DNA of 64,000 bases from Colwellia psychrerythraea (GTDB lineage: Bacteria; Pseudomonadota; Gammaproteobacteria; Enterobacterales; Alteromonadaceae). Both the position numbers and the translations under genes were made by a program. The first letter of the stretch is position 1. Each line of letters opens with the position of its first letter. Under the pieces are notes generated by a model that saw only the letters and a program-made list of their open reading frames with translations, was not told the DNA's origin and searched no databases. Below, in pieces: positions 16,313-25,896 of the stretch. The stretch spans positions 62,001-126,000 of the forward strand of contig NZ_JQEC01000071.1 of NCBI RefSeq assembly GCF_000764185.1, written 5' to 3'.

Positions 16313-17781
16313 TATTCAACCCACTGGCGATCATCACGCGCGATTAGAGAAATAGAAGATACTGGCCCCCAAGAACCTGCAGCATAAGGCTTAGGTGTTT
16401 CATTAGTGGTTTTCCAAGACTCAATGATGCTGTCAGCCCAAATCCAAGCGGCTTCCACCTCATCACGACTTACAAACAATGATTGATTACCATTTAACAC
16501 TTCTAGCATTAAGCGCTCATAAGCATCAACTACACGTTCGTCGCCATAGGTATCAGAGAAACTTAAATCTAATTTGTTTTCCTGAATATTCATCTGTGAA
16601 GCAATACCAGGGATCTTATTCATCATTTGTAACTCAACCCCTTCATCCGGTTGCAAACGAATAGTTAATTTATTGGCGGGTAAATCACTGTAACTGTCTT
16701 TAAAAATATTATGAGGTTGTTGTTTAAAGTGCACCACTATTTCACTGTGTTTCTTAGGCATACGTTTACCGGTGCGAAGGTAGAATGGTACGCCTTTCCA
16801 GCGCCAGTTATCTATTTCGGCCTTTATCGCAACAAATGTTTCGGTATTACTGTTGGTATTAGCCCCTTCTTCATTTAAGTAACCAGGTACAGGTGCGCCC
16901 TCTAAAAAACCATCACTGTATTGTCCACGAACAACTTTATCTTTAATGTTGTCTCGATTAATTGCTTTTAAGGCTTTAACAACTTTAAGTTTCTCCGCGC
17001 GAACACTTTCTGCACTTAAGTCCGCAGGTGGCTCCATGGCCAATAGCGACAAGATTTGCAATAAGTGATTTTGCACCATATCGCGCAATTGCCCAGCTTC
17101 GTCATAAAAGCCCCAACGTCCTTCAATACCGACACTTTCCGCTACGGTAATTTGCACATGATCAATACTGTTACGATCCCAGTTATTAGTAAATAATGAA
17201 TTGGCAAAGCGAAGTACTAATAGGTTTAATACGGTTTCTTTACCTAAATAGTGATCGATACGGTAGGTTTGATTTTCTTTAAAATAATCAGAAACTTGAT
17301 TATTAATGGCAATGGAAGATTCTAGGGAGTGCCCAATGGGCTTTTCCATAACAACACGATCAGCATCGTTAATTAAACTGGCGTGAGCTAAGCCCTGGCA
17401 GATATCACCATAGATAGCAGGTGGTGTTGAAAAGTAATAAACTCGAGTATCATTACCGTTGGCAAGTGCATCACCTAAGTGATTAAATGAACTACTGTCT
17501 TTAAAGTCTAATTGTTGATAAACCAAACGATTAATGAAACGTGCTAGTACTTGTTCATCTATTTTTTCTTTAACAAAGTCATTTAAATTTTCGACAACAA
17601 TATTTTTGAATTCTTCAAGACTATGATCTTGTCTTGCGGCACCTACTATACGACTATATTTATTGATTAAACCACAGACTTCCAATTGATAAAGTGCGGG
17701 TAATAGCTTACGTCGTGATAAGTCACCTAAGGCGCCAAAAATGACGATTTCACTCGCTGCTTGACCATTTAACTTACTCAT
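16312..17781 (-). CDS. zwf: Glucose-6-phosphate 1-dehydrogenase
   Basis: First enzyme of the oxidative pentose phosphate and Entner-Doudoroff routes; oxidises glucose-6-phosphate with NAD(P)+. Its 489 residues match E. coli Zwf (491). The nucleotide-binding FGALGDLSRRKLLPALY (residues 15-31) and the active-site RIDHYLGKE (about 177-185) are both present, as are KPIGHSLESS and FYLRTGKRMPKK. It leads the minus-strand operon zwf-pgl-edd-eda. Two HexR-like operators lie 93 and 154 bp upstream of the ATG, which suggests repression relieved by KDPG. Confidence 0.97.
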   Translation of the reverse strand: MSKLNGQAASEIVIFGALGDLSRRKLLPALYQLEVCGLINKYSRIVGAARQDHSLEEFKNIVVENLNDFVKEKIDEQVLARFINRLVYQQLDFKDSSSFNHLGDALANGNDTRVYYFSTPPAIYGDICQGLAHASLINDADRVVMEKPIGHSLESSIAINNQVSDYFKENQTYRIDHYLGKETVLNLLVLRFANSLFTNNWDRNSIDHVQITVAESVGIEGRWGFYDEAGQLRDMVQNHLLQILSLLAMEPPADLSAESVRAEKLKVVKALKAINRDNIKDKVVRGQYSDGFLEGAPVPGYLNEEGANTNSNTETFVAIKAEIDNWRWKGVPFYLRTGKRMPKKHSEIVVHFKQQPHNIFKDSYSDLPANKLTIRLQPDEGVELQMMNKIPGIASQMNIQENKLDLSFSDTYGDERVVDAYERLMLEVLNGNQSLFVSRDEVEAAWIWADSIIESWKTTNETPKPYAAGSWGPVSSISLIARDDRQWVE

Positions 17782-17873
17782 AGCATTTCTCTTATATAAA
17801 ATTTATTGCTTTAATTTTACTTAAACCTTCACTCAAGCCTAGGCGCTAGTGAACTTACCGTAAAACAATTAGT

Positions 17874-17888
17874 TGTAACTAAACTACA
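17874..17888. promoter_or_regulatory. HexR-like operator 1 (zwf side)
   Basis: TGTAACTAAACTACA is an imperfect palindrome fitting the known HexR pattern TGTAAT-N3-ATTACA (mismatches at positions 6 and 11). It lies 93 bp upstream of zwf. Confidence 0.6.
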
Positions 17889-17934
17889 TATACAGCTAAT
17901 TTAGCGCTTGTTTAACTGACAGTAAAGAACTTTT

Positions 17935-17949
17935 TGTAATTTTACTACA
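17935..17949. promoter_or_regulatory. HexR-like operator 2
   Basis: TGTAATTTTACTACA fits the HexR palindrome TGTAAT-N3-ATTACA with one or two mismatches. Its start is 61 bp from the start of the first site, near six helical turns, so the two could lie on the same face. Confidence 0.7.
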
Positions 17950-18273
17950 TAAATAACTATCTCAAAGAATAATTGGCTTATATACTAGATGAGAAAGGTA
18001 ATAATAACGATATTACTGCTATTGAGGTAAGTACTGTGCAGTTTAAAGAGTAAATATCCTGCAAACTTTACCAGTTTTGACTTAATACCATCTTTTATTA
18101 TGAAATAAAATTTCATTTTTTCTGTTCCTTAGGCAGAAAATAAATTACAGTATAGATAAAATAGCCTCTAAATTGATGCAGGCTATCATTGAAATATCGT
18201 TTAAAACTTACTTTGAAAGTGAGATTAACAAGCTTTATAAATGAAGATAAACAAGATCTAGGATCAATCCATA

Positions 18274-19122
18274 ATGAACATATTAGAAAAGATCACTAAC
18301 GAACTAGACATGCTCAGTAAATCTGAACGTAAAGTAGCAGAAGTCATTTTAGCGTCACCAAGCACCGTTATACACTCTAGTATTGCAGCACTTGCCAAAC
18401 AAGCTAATATCAGTGAGCCTACCGTTAATCGGTTTTGTCGTCGTTTAGACACTAAAGGTTACCCTGACTTTAAATTACATCTAGCGCAAAGCTTAGCCAA
18501 TGGTACGCCTTACGTTAACCGTCATGTCGATGAAAATGATAGCGCGGAAGAATATACCGACAAGATTTTTGAATCTACCATGGCCAGCCTTGAATTAGCC
18601 CGTAAAAGCTTAGACGCAAATGATGTCAATCGTTCGGTTGATCTATTAACCCAAGCTAACAAAATTTCATTTTTTGGTTTAGGTGCTTCGGCCATTGTTG
18701 CCCATGATGCGCAAAATAAGTTTTTCCGCTTTAATGTGCCTGTGGTTTATTTTGATGACATATTAATGCAACGTATGAGTGCTATAAATAGTCGCCAGGG
18801 TGATGTGGTTATTGTGATTTCGCACACTGGTCGGACAAAATCACTTGTTGAAGTGGCCAGTTTAGCAAAAGAAAACGACGCCACTGTTATTGGTATTACC
18901 ACTAAAGGTACACCACTGGCTAAGGAATGTAGCATAGTGCTTACTGTTGATGTCTGTGAAGATACTGACCTTTATATGCCGATGTCATCACGTATCGCTC
19001 AACTCGCCCTAATTGATGTTTTAGCCACCGGCTTTACTTTACGTCGTGGTAGCAAATTTAGAGACAACTTGAAAAAAGTAAAAGATAGCTTAAGAAGTTC
19101 GCGCTTTGAAAGAAAAGATTAA
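18274..19122 (+). CDS. hexR: HexR, RpiR-family regulator of central carbon metabolism
   Basis: A 282-residue RpiR-family regulator: N-terminal helix-turn-helix domain (about 1-77, with NISEPTVNRFCRRL as recognition region) and a C-terminal SIS sugar-phosphate binding domain (about 110-250, FFGLGASAIVAHDAQNKFFR, ISHTGRTKSLVEVA). In gammaproteobacteria HexR binds TGTAAT-type palindromes and releases DNA when KDPG binds. The divergent zwf-pgl-edd-eda operon and the downstream pyruvate kinase gene make this assignment strong. It is transcribed toward pyk. Confidence 0.93.
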   Translation: MNILEKITNELDMLSKSERKVAEVILASPSTVIHSSIAALAKQANISEPTVNRFCRRLDTKGYPDFKLHLAQSLANGTPYVNRHVDENDSAEEYTDKIFESTMASLELARKSLDANDVNRSVDLLTQANKISFFGLGASAIVAHDAQNKFFRFNVPVVYFDDILMQRMSAINSRQGDVVIVISHTGRTKSLVEVASLAKENDATVIGITTKGTPLAKECSIVLTVDVCEDTDLYMPMSSRIAQLALIDVLATGFTLRRGSKFRDNLKKVKDSLRSSRFERKD

Positions 19123-19231
19123 CAAGAAAAGACCAAATATATAGTCGCTGATATTTGAAACTATCTTTCAACCATCAGTACTACCATCGATAAACCTATT
19201 TAAACGTAATCAAAAACGTAAGAGGATTAAC

Positions 19232-20683
19232 ATGCCTAGAAGAACAAAAATTGTTGCTACCTTAGGTCCTGCAACTGACGATAGAGAAGTTTTAAAAAAT
19301 GTATTAGCTGCCGGTGTAAACGTGGTTAGACTTAATTTTTCTCATGGTATTCCGCAAGATCACATTGATAGGGCAAACAATGTCAGAGAAATAGCAAAAG
19401 AACTTGGCATTTATGTTGGTATATTGGGTGATTTACAAGGGCCTAAAATCCGTGTTTCTACCTTTAAAAGTGGCCCGATTAAATTGGCCATTGGTGATAA
19501 ATTTGAATTAAATGCCAACCTAGAAAAAGGTCAAGGCTGCCAAGAAAAAGTAGGTATTGATTATAAAAAATTAGTACAAGATGTTAATACCGGTGACATA
19601 TTATTACTAGACGATGGTCGCGTACAATTAAAAGTGTTATCAACCTCTGAGTCTTCAGTGTTCACAATAGTCACTGTTGGCGGTCCATTATCAAATAATA
19701 AGGGCATTAACCGCCAAGGTGGTGGTTTAACAGCACCTGCGTTAACACTCAAAGATAAAGAAGATATTAAGCTTGCTGCCAAAATTGATGTCGACTTCTT
19801 AGCGGTATCATTTCCTCGTGATGCAGCAGATATGCGCGAAGCTCGTTTACTTGCCCAAGAAGCTGGCTGTGATGCTCGTTTAGTCTCAAAAATTGAACGT
19901 GCGGAAGCGGTAAATGATGACGCTATTCTTGATGGAATAATTTTAGCCTCCGATGTCGTTATGGTCGCTCGTGGTGACTTAGGTGTTGAAATTGGTGATG
20001 CTGCATTAGTCGGTAAACAAAAACATATTATTGCTCGCTCTCGCCAGCTTAACCGCGTAGTGATCACGGCAACGCAAATGATGGAAACTATGATTGAGCA
20101 GCCTATGCCAACGCGTGCTGAGGTAATGGATGTAGCAAACGCTGTATTAGATGGTACAGATGCGGTGATGTTATCGGCAGAGACTGCTGCAGGTAAATAC
20201 CCTGTAGAAACCGTGACAGCTATGGCCAATGTTTGTCTAGGTGCTGAACAACATCGCTCAGTAAATTCGTCTAGTCACAGAATTGAACTGACTTTTAGTG
20301 AAGTATCGGAAACCATCGCCCTATCAGCTATGTATGCCGCCAACCACTTAAACGGCGTTAAAGCGATTATAGCACTGACAGAGTCCGGTCAGACCAGTAA
20401 AATAATGTCTCGCATTACCTCGGGCTTGCCTATTTTCTCTTTGTCTCGCCATAGTAAAACATTGAACAAAACAGCAATTTATCGTGGTGTTTATCCCATT
20501 GAATTCGATTCAACTGATGTGAACAATGACAATTTATCTAATGAGATATTAAAAGCGGTAAGTGGCAATATTGATTTAGTTATTGGTGATAAATTGATTT
20601 TAACTTACGGTGATATCATGGAAACTGTTGGTGCTTCAAACACCTTAAAAGTGTTAACAGTCACTAAAAAGCACCTTAACTAA
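19232..20683 (+). CDS. pyk: Pyruvate kinase (type II, PykA-like)
   Basis: Converts phosphoenolpyruvate and ADP to pyruvate and ATP. The N-terminal RRTKIVATLGPATDDRE and KLNFSHG-like VVRLNFSHG segments, the catalytic-lysine region LVSKIERAEAV (about 220-230), the MVARGDLGVEIG loop (about 247-258) and the TQMMETMIEQPMPTRAEVMDVANAV signature region are all present. Its 483 residues match E. coli PykA (480). It follows hexR by 109 bp with a good ribosome site (AAGAGG). The pairing hexR-pyk next to the Entner-Doudoroff genes is common in Shewanella-like genomes. Confidence 0.95.
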   Translation: MPRRTKIVATLGPATDDREVLKNVLAAGVNVVRLNFSHGIPQDHIDRANNVREIAKELGIYVGILGDLQGPKIRVSTFKSGPIKLAIGDKFELNANLEKGQGCQEKVGIDYKKLVQDVNTGDILLLDDGRVQLKVLSTSESSVFTIVTVGGPLSNNKGINRQGGGLTAPALTLKDKEDIKLAAKIDVDFLAVSFPRDAADMREARLLAQEAGCDARLVSKIERAEAVNDDAILDGIILASDVVMVARGDLGVEIGDAALVGKQKHIIARSRQLNRVVITATQMMETMIEQPMPTRAEVMDVANAVLDGTDAVMLSAETAAGKYPVETVTAMANVCLGAEQHRSVNSSSHRIELTFSEVSETIALSAMYAANHLNGVKAIIALTESGQTSKIMSRITSGLPIFSLSRHSKTLNKTAIYRGVYPIEFDSTDVNNDNLSNEILKAVSGNIDLVIGDKLILTYGDIMETVGASNTLKVLTVTKKHLN

Positions 20684-20702
20684 TAAGTAATAGTTATGAC
20701 TC

Positions 20703-20740
20703 AAAAAGGCCCTATGTTATCGACATAGGGCCTTTTTATT
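20703..20740. terminator. Bidirectional terminator between pyk and the LytTR gene
   Basis: AAAAAGGCCCTATGT pairs with ACATAGGGCCTTTTT around a five-base loop, with A- and T-runs on either side. Confidence 0.9.
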
Positions 20741-20789
20741 TTCAATGTCTTTGTCGAAAATGCATCTGCATTTTTATTATTCCGAACTA

Positions 20790-21632
20790 TTAACTATTAA
20801 CAGCTTGTTTGACTTTATCTTTATAACTACGACTCACTTTCAATTCTTTGCCATTTTTCAATACTAAAAAATACTCACCATTAACTTGGCTACAAAATTT
20901 ATCAATAACATTTTTATTAACTATGGTAGATCTATGATTACGAATGAACTGCTTTGGATCTAAACAGGCCTCGAGTTCTTTCATAGTTTTTCTAAGAATG
21001 TAAGTATTTTCTTTAATTATATTTTGCTTGTTTTCCAAGGTATGCACACACATATAATCACCAGCAGCGTCAATCCAAAGAATATCTTTTACTGGTACTC
21101 GGCTAACTTCGCCAGCATCCTTTATCGCCAATACATCAGAATAGCTTGATAAGGATAATTCTTGATTATTTTCTAACTCTGTTAAAATTTTCTGATAATC
21201 GTTGCCCGTAACATCGCTCACTAAGCGTACTAATTTAGACTTATGAGCGGTGTCAGCACTACTTTTAAAGTAATGTTGTATTTTATCAATTGTTTGTGCG
21301 AGCCTTTCTTCATCGGCGGGCTTTAATAAATAATCAAGTGCGTGTACTTCAAACGCCTTTAATGCGTATTGATCAAATGCGGTAACAAAGACAACCACCG
21401 GCATAGCTAAGCCCTGTTCAATAATACTCTCTAGTACTTGAAAGCCATTAAGGCCTGGCATTTGAATATCAAGAAACATTAAGTCAACTTGGTAAGCCCG
21501 TACTGCTTCAAGTGCTTCTCTGCCATTAGAGCATTGCTCAATAACGTCAATGTCATCATGTGCTTTTAAACGTATTGCCAAACCTTTACGAGCGAGCGGC
21601 TCATCATCAACGATAATGGTTGATAGCGACAT
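20790..21632 (-). CDS. LytTR-family response regulator
   Basis: A 280-residue two-domain regulator. The receiver domain (1-120) shows acidic D9/D10, phosphoacceptor D55 in FLDIQMPG, and the conserved Thr and Lys regions (FVTAFDQY, LLKPAD). The C-terminal LytTR DNA-binding domain (about 180-278) includes KDILWIDAAGDYMCVHT and QFIRNHRSTIVNKNVIDKF. It resembles BtsR/YehT and AlgR-type regulators. It is downstream of, and probably co-transcribed with, the sensor kinase gene 77 bp upstream. The target genes and stimulus are not apparent from the window. Confidence 0.9.
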   Translation of the reverse strand: MSLSTIIVDDEPLARKGLAIRLKAHDDIDVIEQCSNGREALEAVRAYQVDLMFLDIQMPGLNGFQVLESIIEQGLAMPVVVFVTAFDQYALKAFEVHALDYLLKPADEERLAQTIDKIQHYFKSSADTAHKSKLVRLVSDVTGNDYQKILTELENNQELSLSSYSDVLAIKDAGEVSRVPVKDILWIDAAGDYMCVHTLENKQNIIKENTYILRKTMKELEACLDPKQFIRNHRSTIVNKNVIDKFCSQVNGEYFLVLKNGKELKVSRSYKDKVKQAVNS

Positions 21633-21709
21633 AAAACTTCCTAATTAATGGGTCCACCTAAACTATCTCAGCGCTTCAGAAAAAACTAGATAATGCTTGC
21701 TTATTATAG

Positions 21710-22786
21710 TTAGCTTAACTGAAATGGCATTCGAATATTTACTTTAACACCAGTAGGTTGATTATGGGAAACAACTAATGAAAATCTTTCATGATATAAG
21801 GCTTGTAAACGTTCACGCGTATTGACTAAACCGACCCCGCTTTCACGGTGCAAATTTCCGTTTATGATATCAGCGCCCGGGCCATTATCAGCAACTTCAA
21901 TTAATAAGTCGTCGGCAAAGCGATAAACTGAAATGGTAATACTACCACCCTGCTCCTGCACGGCTATTGCATGTTTTATCGCATTTTCAGCTAAGGGTTG
22001 TAAAATCATGCTAGGGACTAATGCTTGTTGACAGTCATCGTTTATTTGAAAATCCAGCTGTAACCTATCCTCAAAACGAACCTTTTCAATTGCTAAATAC
22101 AACTGTAATGCTTGTATTTCAGTTTGCAGAGTCACCTTCTTCAGAGGGTCTTTATCTAAAGAATAACGTAAAAATTCGCTGAGTTTAGTTACCATAGAAT
22201 TAGCGGTTTTGTTTTCTTCGACCAAAATCAAGGTTGAAATAGCATTAAGTGTATTAAACAAAAAGTGTGGATTGAGTTGATAACGCAACATCTTTAATTG
22301 AGCTTGATGTGCCACGGCATTCGCTTTAAGTACATTTTGCTTTGCAATCTGTAACATTTGATAGTATTTACTACCAAAATAAAGACCACTCCAACTTAAA
22401 ATAATGTAAAAGGAGCCTAAGGTCGATTGGGTATACATATACCAAAATTTAGGTTCATAGCCGTGCTTATAGATTTCCCAATAGTTGATATTTTTAACTA
22501 TTTGCCACAATACACCAGTAAAGTAGGAAGAAAGTATCACAACTAAGGCGATTTTGATGGGAGGAAAGTTCCATGCTTTACGATAGATATAACGTAGCGG
22601 TACAGTAAACAACCAACCGGCATAAGCGTTCAGAAAAATGATTACCACAAAAATATCACGCAAATCATGCTGCAATGAGCCGAGGTAATGCACAAAAGCA
22701 AAACCAAACCAACCCGCAGTATGCGCTAGCCAAAATAAGCGGTTTCTATTTTCTAGTAATTCTTTCCAATTCACAAAATTAACCAT
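21710..22786 (-). CDS. LytS/YehU-type sensor histidine kinase
   Basis: A 358-residue inner-membrane kinase. Four hydrophobic segments in residues about 15-145 form a compact membrane sensor without an obvious extracytoplasmic domain. A short coiled coil follows, then the His_kinase (PF06580-type) motif LNPHFLFNTLNAIS with the phosphorylated histidine near residue 174. The ATPase domain has the N-box PLAENAIKHAI and G-box ADNGPGAD plus GVGLVNTRERL. It pairs with the downstream LytTR regulator. Such pairs sense nutrients such as pyruvate in E. coli; the signal here is unknown. Confidence 0.9.
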   Translation of the reverse strand: MVNFVNWKELLENRNRLFWLAHTAGWFGFAFVHYLGSLQHDLRDIFVVIIFLNAYAGWLFTVPLRYIYRKAWNFPPIKIALVVILSSYFTGVLWQIVKNINYWEIYKHGYEPKFWYMYTQSTLGSFYIILSWSGLYFGSKYYQMLQIAKQNVLKANAVAHQAQLKMLRYQLNPHFLFNTLNAISTLILVEENKTANSMVTKLSEFLRYSLDKDPLKKVTLQTEIQALQLYLAIEKVRFEDRLQLDFQINDDCQQALVPSMILQPLAENAIKHAIAVQEQGGSITISVYRFADDLLIEVADNGPGADIINGNLHRESGVGLVNTRERLQALYHERFSLVVSHNQPTGVKVNIRMPFQLS

Positions 22787-22905
22787 TTAAAGGGTACTAA
22801 GTCAAAGTATGCGCTAATAATTAGATGATTTCATTGCCTTTGACCTTAGTATTCCGACGACTTATCGCATACTCACCATGATATGTAGCGATATATTGTG
22901 AATTT

Positions 22906-23256
22906 TTAAACACAAAGCATAGGACCTAACGGCTGGCCACCTAATAGATGCATGTGAATATGGTAAACCTCTTGACCACCATCACTGTTGCAATTAATGA
23001 TTAATCGGTAACCATTTTCATCAATACCTTCTTCTTTAGCTAACTTCTTAGCAACTGTAATCATACGCCCTAACGTTAATTCATCTTCATTGGTGACATC
23101 ATTAATAGTGGCAATAAGTTTATTCGGCACGATTAAAATATGACTATCAACTCTTGGACTTATATCTCGAAAAGCTGTAACTAGTTCATCTTGGTACAGC
23201 AATGGTGTTGGGATTTCTTGTCGAATAATTTTAGAAAATATAGTTTCTTCACTCAT
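22906..23256 (-). CDS. hinT: HIT-family purine nucleoside phosphoramidase (HinT-like)
   Basis: A 116-residue histidine triad protein. The signature HIHMHLLGG lies near residues 98-106, and the N-terminal TIFSKIIRQEIPTPLLYQDELV and central SHILIVPNKLI are typical of bacterial HinT, which hydrolyses AMP-lysine and related phosphoramidates in the cytosol. It ends GPMLCV, close to the GRPMG/MLA-type C-terminus of the family. It stands alone, divergent from the aspartoacylase-family gene. Confidence 0.88.
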   Translation of the reverse strand: MSEETIFSKIIRQEIPTPLLYQDELVTAFRDISPRVDSHILIVPNKLIATINDVTNEDELTLGRMITVAKKLAKEEGIDENGYRLIINCNSDGGQEVYHIHMHLLGGQPLGPMLCV

Positions 23257-23402
23257 AGTGATAGCTCTAAATACGTTATTAGTTAATGAGCCTTTAGTTT
23301 ACCGTCAAAAAAATATAAATCACCCCTTTACTACAATTTATTGACCTTAATCAACATCCTAGTTATTACAACTGTGACATGCTTAGTAGATCGAAGATGT
23401 AA

Positions 23403-24503
23403 ATGCATCAGTCAAAAAATAACATAGGCAAAACTATGGATATAGATTTTAGCGAAATAAACTATTTACAAGATCCAACGTGGCGAGATTTACATGCGGA
23501 TTATGAACAATTCCTGCTATCTATGACTGGCCCAACCGTGATCGATGTTACAGGAGAAAACCAAGATAAGTGCCGTGTATTTACCACCTTACTCCATGGT
23601 AATGAACCTTCCGGTTTAATCGCTCTGCATCGCTATTTAACTGAAATAGTCCCACAAAAAAAACCAGCGACAAACTTACGTTTTATTATCTGCTCAATTG
23701 AAGCTGCGACTTCTCGCCCGCTCTTTAGTAAACGATTTATTGATGGTGGCATGGATATTAATCGGTGTTTTGGTAAAAATTGTTATTTTGAATACCTTGA
23801 TGCGCAAAAAGGTTACTGCCAACGCGCTTCTTTAATCGAGCAAGCAATAAGTGAAGTAAAACCAGAAATGGTGATCGACCTTCACAATTCGTCAAGCTCA
23901 GGGCCAACTTTCGCAATAAGCTCTGTTGTGACCACAGAAACATTGTCATTAGCTTCTCTTTTTTGCCAAACGTTAATTTTATCTGACTTAAAAATAGGTT
24001 CTATAATGGAGCAAGACTTCAAATGCCCATTTATTACCATTGAATGTGGTGGCTGTCAGGATGAACAAGCTCATGAAATTGCTTTTTCTGGCATAAGCCA
24101 AGTAGCAAGCTGTGAGAGTATTGGCTATATCCACCAAGAAAAACCAGTAGAAGTTATTTATCGCCCGTTGAGGTTACAACTTAAACCCGATATTAAACTT
24201 TCATACGCCCAACATGACGAAGGATATAGCGGCGTTACCCTTAAAGATAATATTGAATGTTTTAATTTTGGTAGCGCTCTCCAAGATGAAATGCTGGGCT
24301 GGATTGATGGTAATGGCCTAAACAGCTTACAACTTATCGATAAAGTCGGCACTGATGTGTTGAATGAGTATTTTTATGCTCGTGAAAATCAGTTAGTTTG
24401 CCGACATAACTTACGTTTATTTAAAGCCACTACCAATAAAAATACAGCAATAAATGACTGTTTGTTTTATGTCGTTAAATTAGCTTCAACCAACAACGCT
24501 TAA
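23403..24503 (+). CDS. Succinylglutamate desuccinylase/aspartoacylase family zinc hydrolase
   Basis: A 366-residue carboxypeptidase-fold protein. LLHGNEPSGLIALHRYL (about 61-77) holds the zinc-binding H-x-x-E, and MVIDLHNSSSSGP (about 157-169) holds the later zinc histidine and substrate loop; CGGCQD follows near 219. The family removes acyl groups from acyl amino acids. It differs from AstE in its neighbours: no arginine-succinyltransferase genes are nearby. Two start codons are possible; the second (ATG at 23436, MDIDFSEINY) has a better ribosome site (TAGG) than the first. Substrate is not determined by the sequence. Confidence 0.8.
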   Translation: MHQSKNNIGKTMDIDFSEINYLQDPTWRDLHADYEQFLLSMTGPTVIDVTGENQDKCRVFTTLLHGNEPSGLIALHRYLTEIVPQKKPATNLRFIICSIEAATSRPLFSKRFIDGGMDINRCFGKNCYFEYLDAQKGYCQRASLIEQAISEVKPEMVIDLHNSSSSGPTFAISSVVTTETLSLASLFCQTLILSDLKIGSIMEQDFKCPFITIECGGCQDEQAHEIAFSGISQVASCESIGYIHQEKPVEVIYRPLRLQLKPDIKLSYAQHDEGYSGVTLKDNIECFNFGSALQDEMLGWIDGNGLNSLQLIDKVGTDVLNEYFYARENQLVCRHNLRLFKATTNKNTAINDCLFYVVKLASTNNA

Positions 24504-24532
24504 AATATATCACTGAAAACAGATAAACATGT

Positions 24533-24568
24533 AAAAAAGCTAGTGCGAATGGTATCGACCTAGCTTTT
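24533..24568. terminator. Bidirectional terminator between the aspartoacylase-family gene and metC
   Basis: AAAAGCTAG pairs with CTAGCTTTT across a 16-base loop, flanked by A- and T-runs, between two converging genes. Confidence 0.7.
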
Positions 24569-24603
24569 AATCACTTAAGTTAATCAATCTAAGTGAAGTG
24601 TTT

Positions 24604-25794
24604 TTAAGTCATTGCTGCGTTAGTGAGCACGTGGTTAAACTCGATAAAGCCTTGCTCTAAGTCACTGATCAGATCATCAACATCCTCTAAACCTATATGC
24701 AATCGTATTAATGGAAACTCACAATCAAAGGTTGTTGCACTACGAATAGCATTTACATTAGTAATACCTAAAATTAAACTTTCAAACCCCCCCCATGAAT
24801 AACCCATCTTAAAGTGATGCAAGCCATCTAGAAATGCAGTTAATGCCGCTTTATTACCGCAATTTAGCACAAAAGAAAACAAACCATTTGAGCCTTCAAA
24901 GTCACGTTGAAAAAATTCATGACCCGGACAGGACTCAAACGCTGGGTGCAGTATTTTAGCCACCTCTGGACGCTGCTGTAACCATTGCGCTACTTTCATA
25001 GCACTTTGTTGGTGCTGCTTTAATCTAACACCAAGTGTGCGAACACCGCGCAAAGCAAGGTATAAATCATCTGGAGATGTACATTGCCCCATCAAATAAC
25101 TGTAATCACGAAGTTGTGGCCAATGCTTTTCAACAGCGGTTGCTGTTCCTAACATGACGTCAGAGTGACCTACGATATATTTGGTTGCCGCTTGTACGCT
25201 AACATCTACGCCATAATCAAATGGTTTAAAGTTAATACCTGCGCCCCAAGTATTATCAAGCATAACAATACAATCGTGTTTATGGGCAACAGCGCTGATG
25301 GCTGGCACATCTTGTACTTCCATGGTAATTGATCCAGGGGACTCTAAGAAAATAAGACTGGTATTATCTTGAATCAGCGCTTCAATATCAGCGCCAAGCA
25401 TAGGGTCATAATAGGTAGTACTTACTCCCATTTTAGCTAATATTTTATCACAGTAATCTCGCGTTGGCTCATATGCACTATCTACCATTAAGATATGATC
25501 GCCTTGTTTAACAAAAGCTAAGATAGCATTGGTAATTGCTGCTGTACCTGATGGGTATAATGCACAACCTACTCCGCCTTCTAATTCAGTCATAGCGTCA
25601 CTGAAAGCAAACGATGTATTAGTACCACGGCGACCATAAACCATGGTTTGCTTATGTCGGTTGGCAACGGCGTTATTCATTTCAGCTACAGTATTAAATA
25701 CCACAGTCGAAGCGCGTGTTACTGGCGGATTTACCACACCATTAGTCCATTTAGCACTACGTCCGGCATTAATTATTTTAGTATCTTGTTTCAT
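24604..25794 (-). CDS. metC: Cystathionine beta-lyase
   Basis: PLP-dependent Cys/Met metabolism enzyme, 396 residues, producing homocysteine from cystathionine. The PLP lysine is in QAATKYIVGHSD (about 201-212), YGRRGTNT and ALYPSGTAAI bind the cofactor phosphate, and MLDNTWGAG (about 179-187) holds the aspartate that pairs with the pyridine nitrogen. SYSWGGFESLI near the C-terminus is typical of MetC. A tandem MetJ-like box lies about 87 bp upstream of the start. Close relatives (gamma-synthase) usually have a different C-terminal pattern, so beta-lyase is preferred. Confidence 0.9.
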   Translation of the reverse strand: MKQDTKIINAGRSAKWTNGVVNPPVTRASTVVFNTVAEMNNAVANRHKQTMVYGRRGTNTSFAFSDAMTELEGGVGCALYPSGTAAITNAILAFVKQGDHILMVDSAYEPTRDYCDKILAKMGVSTTYYDPMLGADIEALIQDNTSLIFLESPGSITMEVQDVPAISAVAHKHDCIVMLDNTWGAGINFKPFDYGVDVSVQAATKYIVGHSDVMLGTATAVEKHWPQLRDYSYLMGQCTSPDDLYLALRGVRTLGVRLKQHQQSAMKVAQWLQQRPEVAKILHPAFESCPGHEFFQRDFEGSNGLFSFVLNCGNKAALTAFLDGLHHFKMGYSWGGFESLILGITNVNAIRSATTFDCEFPLIRLHIGLEDVDDLISDLEQGFIEFNHVLTNAAMT

Positions 25795-25880
25795 ATATTT
25801 ATCATCATTATAATTGGCGCTAAAAAGTGGAGCTATAAAATGAACCTAGAAATAAAGCTAAAAAATACGCCTTGTCATTT

Positions 25881-25896
25881 CAGCTATCTAGCCATC
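25881..25896. promoter_or_regulatory. Candidate tandem MetJ box upstream of metC
   Basis: AGCTATCT and AGCCATCT are two adjacent 8-bp units; each keeps the AG...TCT frame of the met-box AGACGTCT (5 of 8). They lie in the metC upstream region, where MetJ control is expected. Match is moderate only. Confidence 0.4.

Larger units (their letters stand above)
17782..18273. other. Divergent zwf/hexR control region
   Basis: A 492 bp gene-free region that must hold the promoters of the Entner-Doudoroff operon (minus) and hexR (plus). Two HexR-like palindromes lie in the zwf-proximal half. Nothing recognisable is seen in the hexR-proximal half, which is AT-rich. Confidence 0.6.

Noticed and set aside
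20790..22786. Quorum-sensing (Agr-type) system
   Set aside because: The kinase and LytTR regulator are of the LytS/YehU type and no AgrB/AgrD-like genes are nearby.
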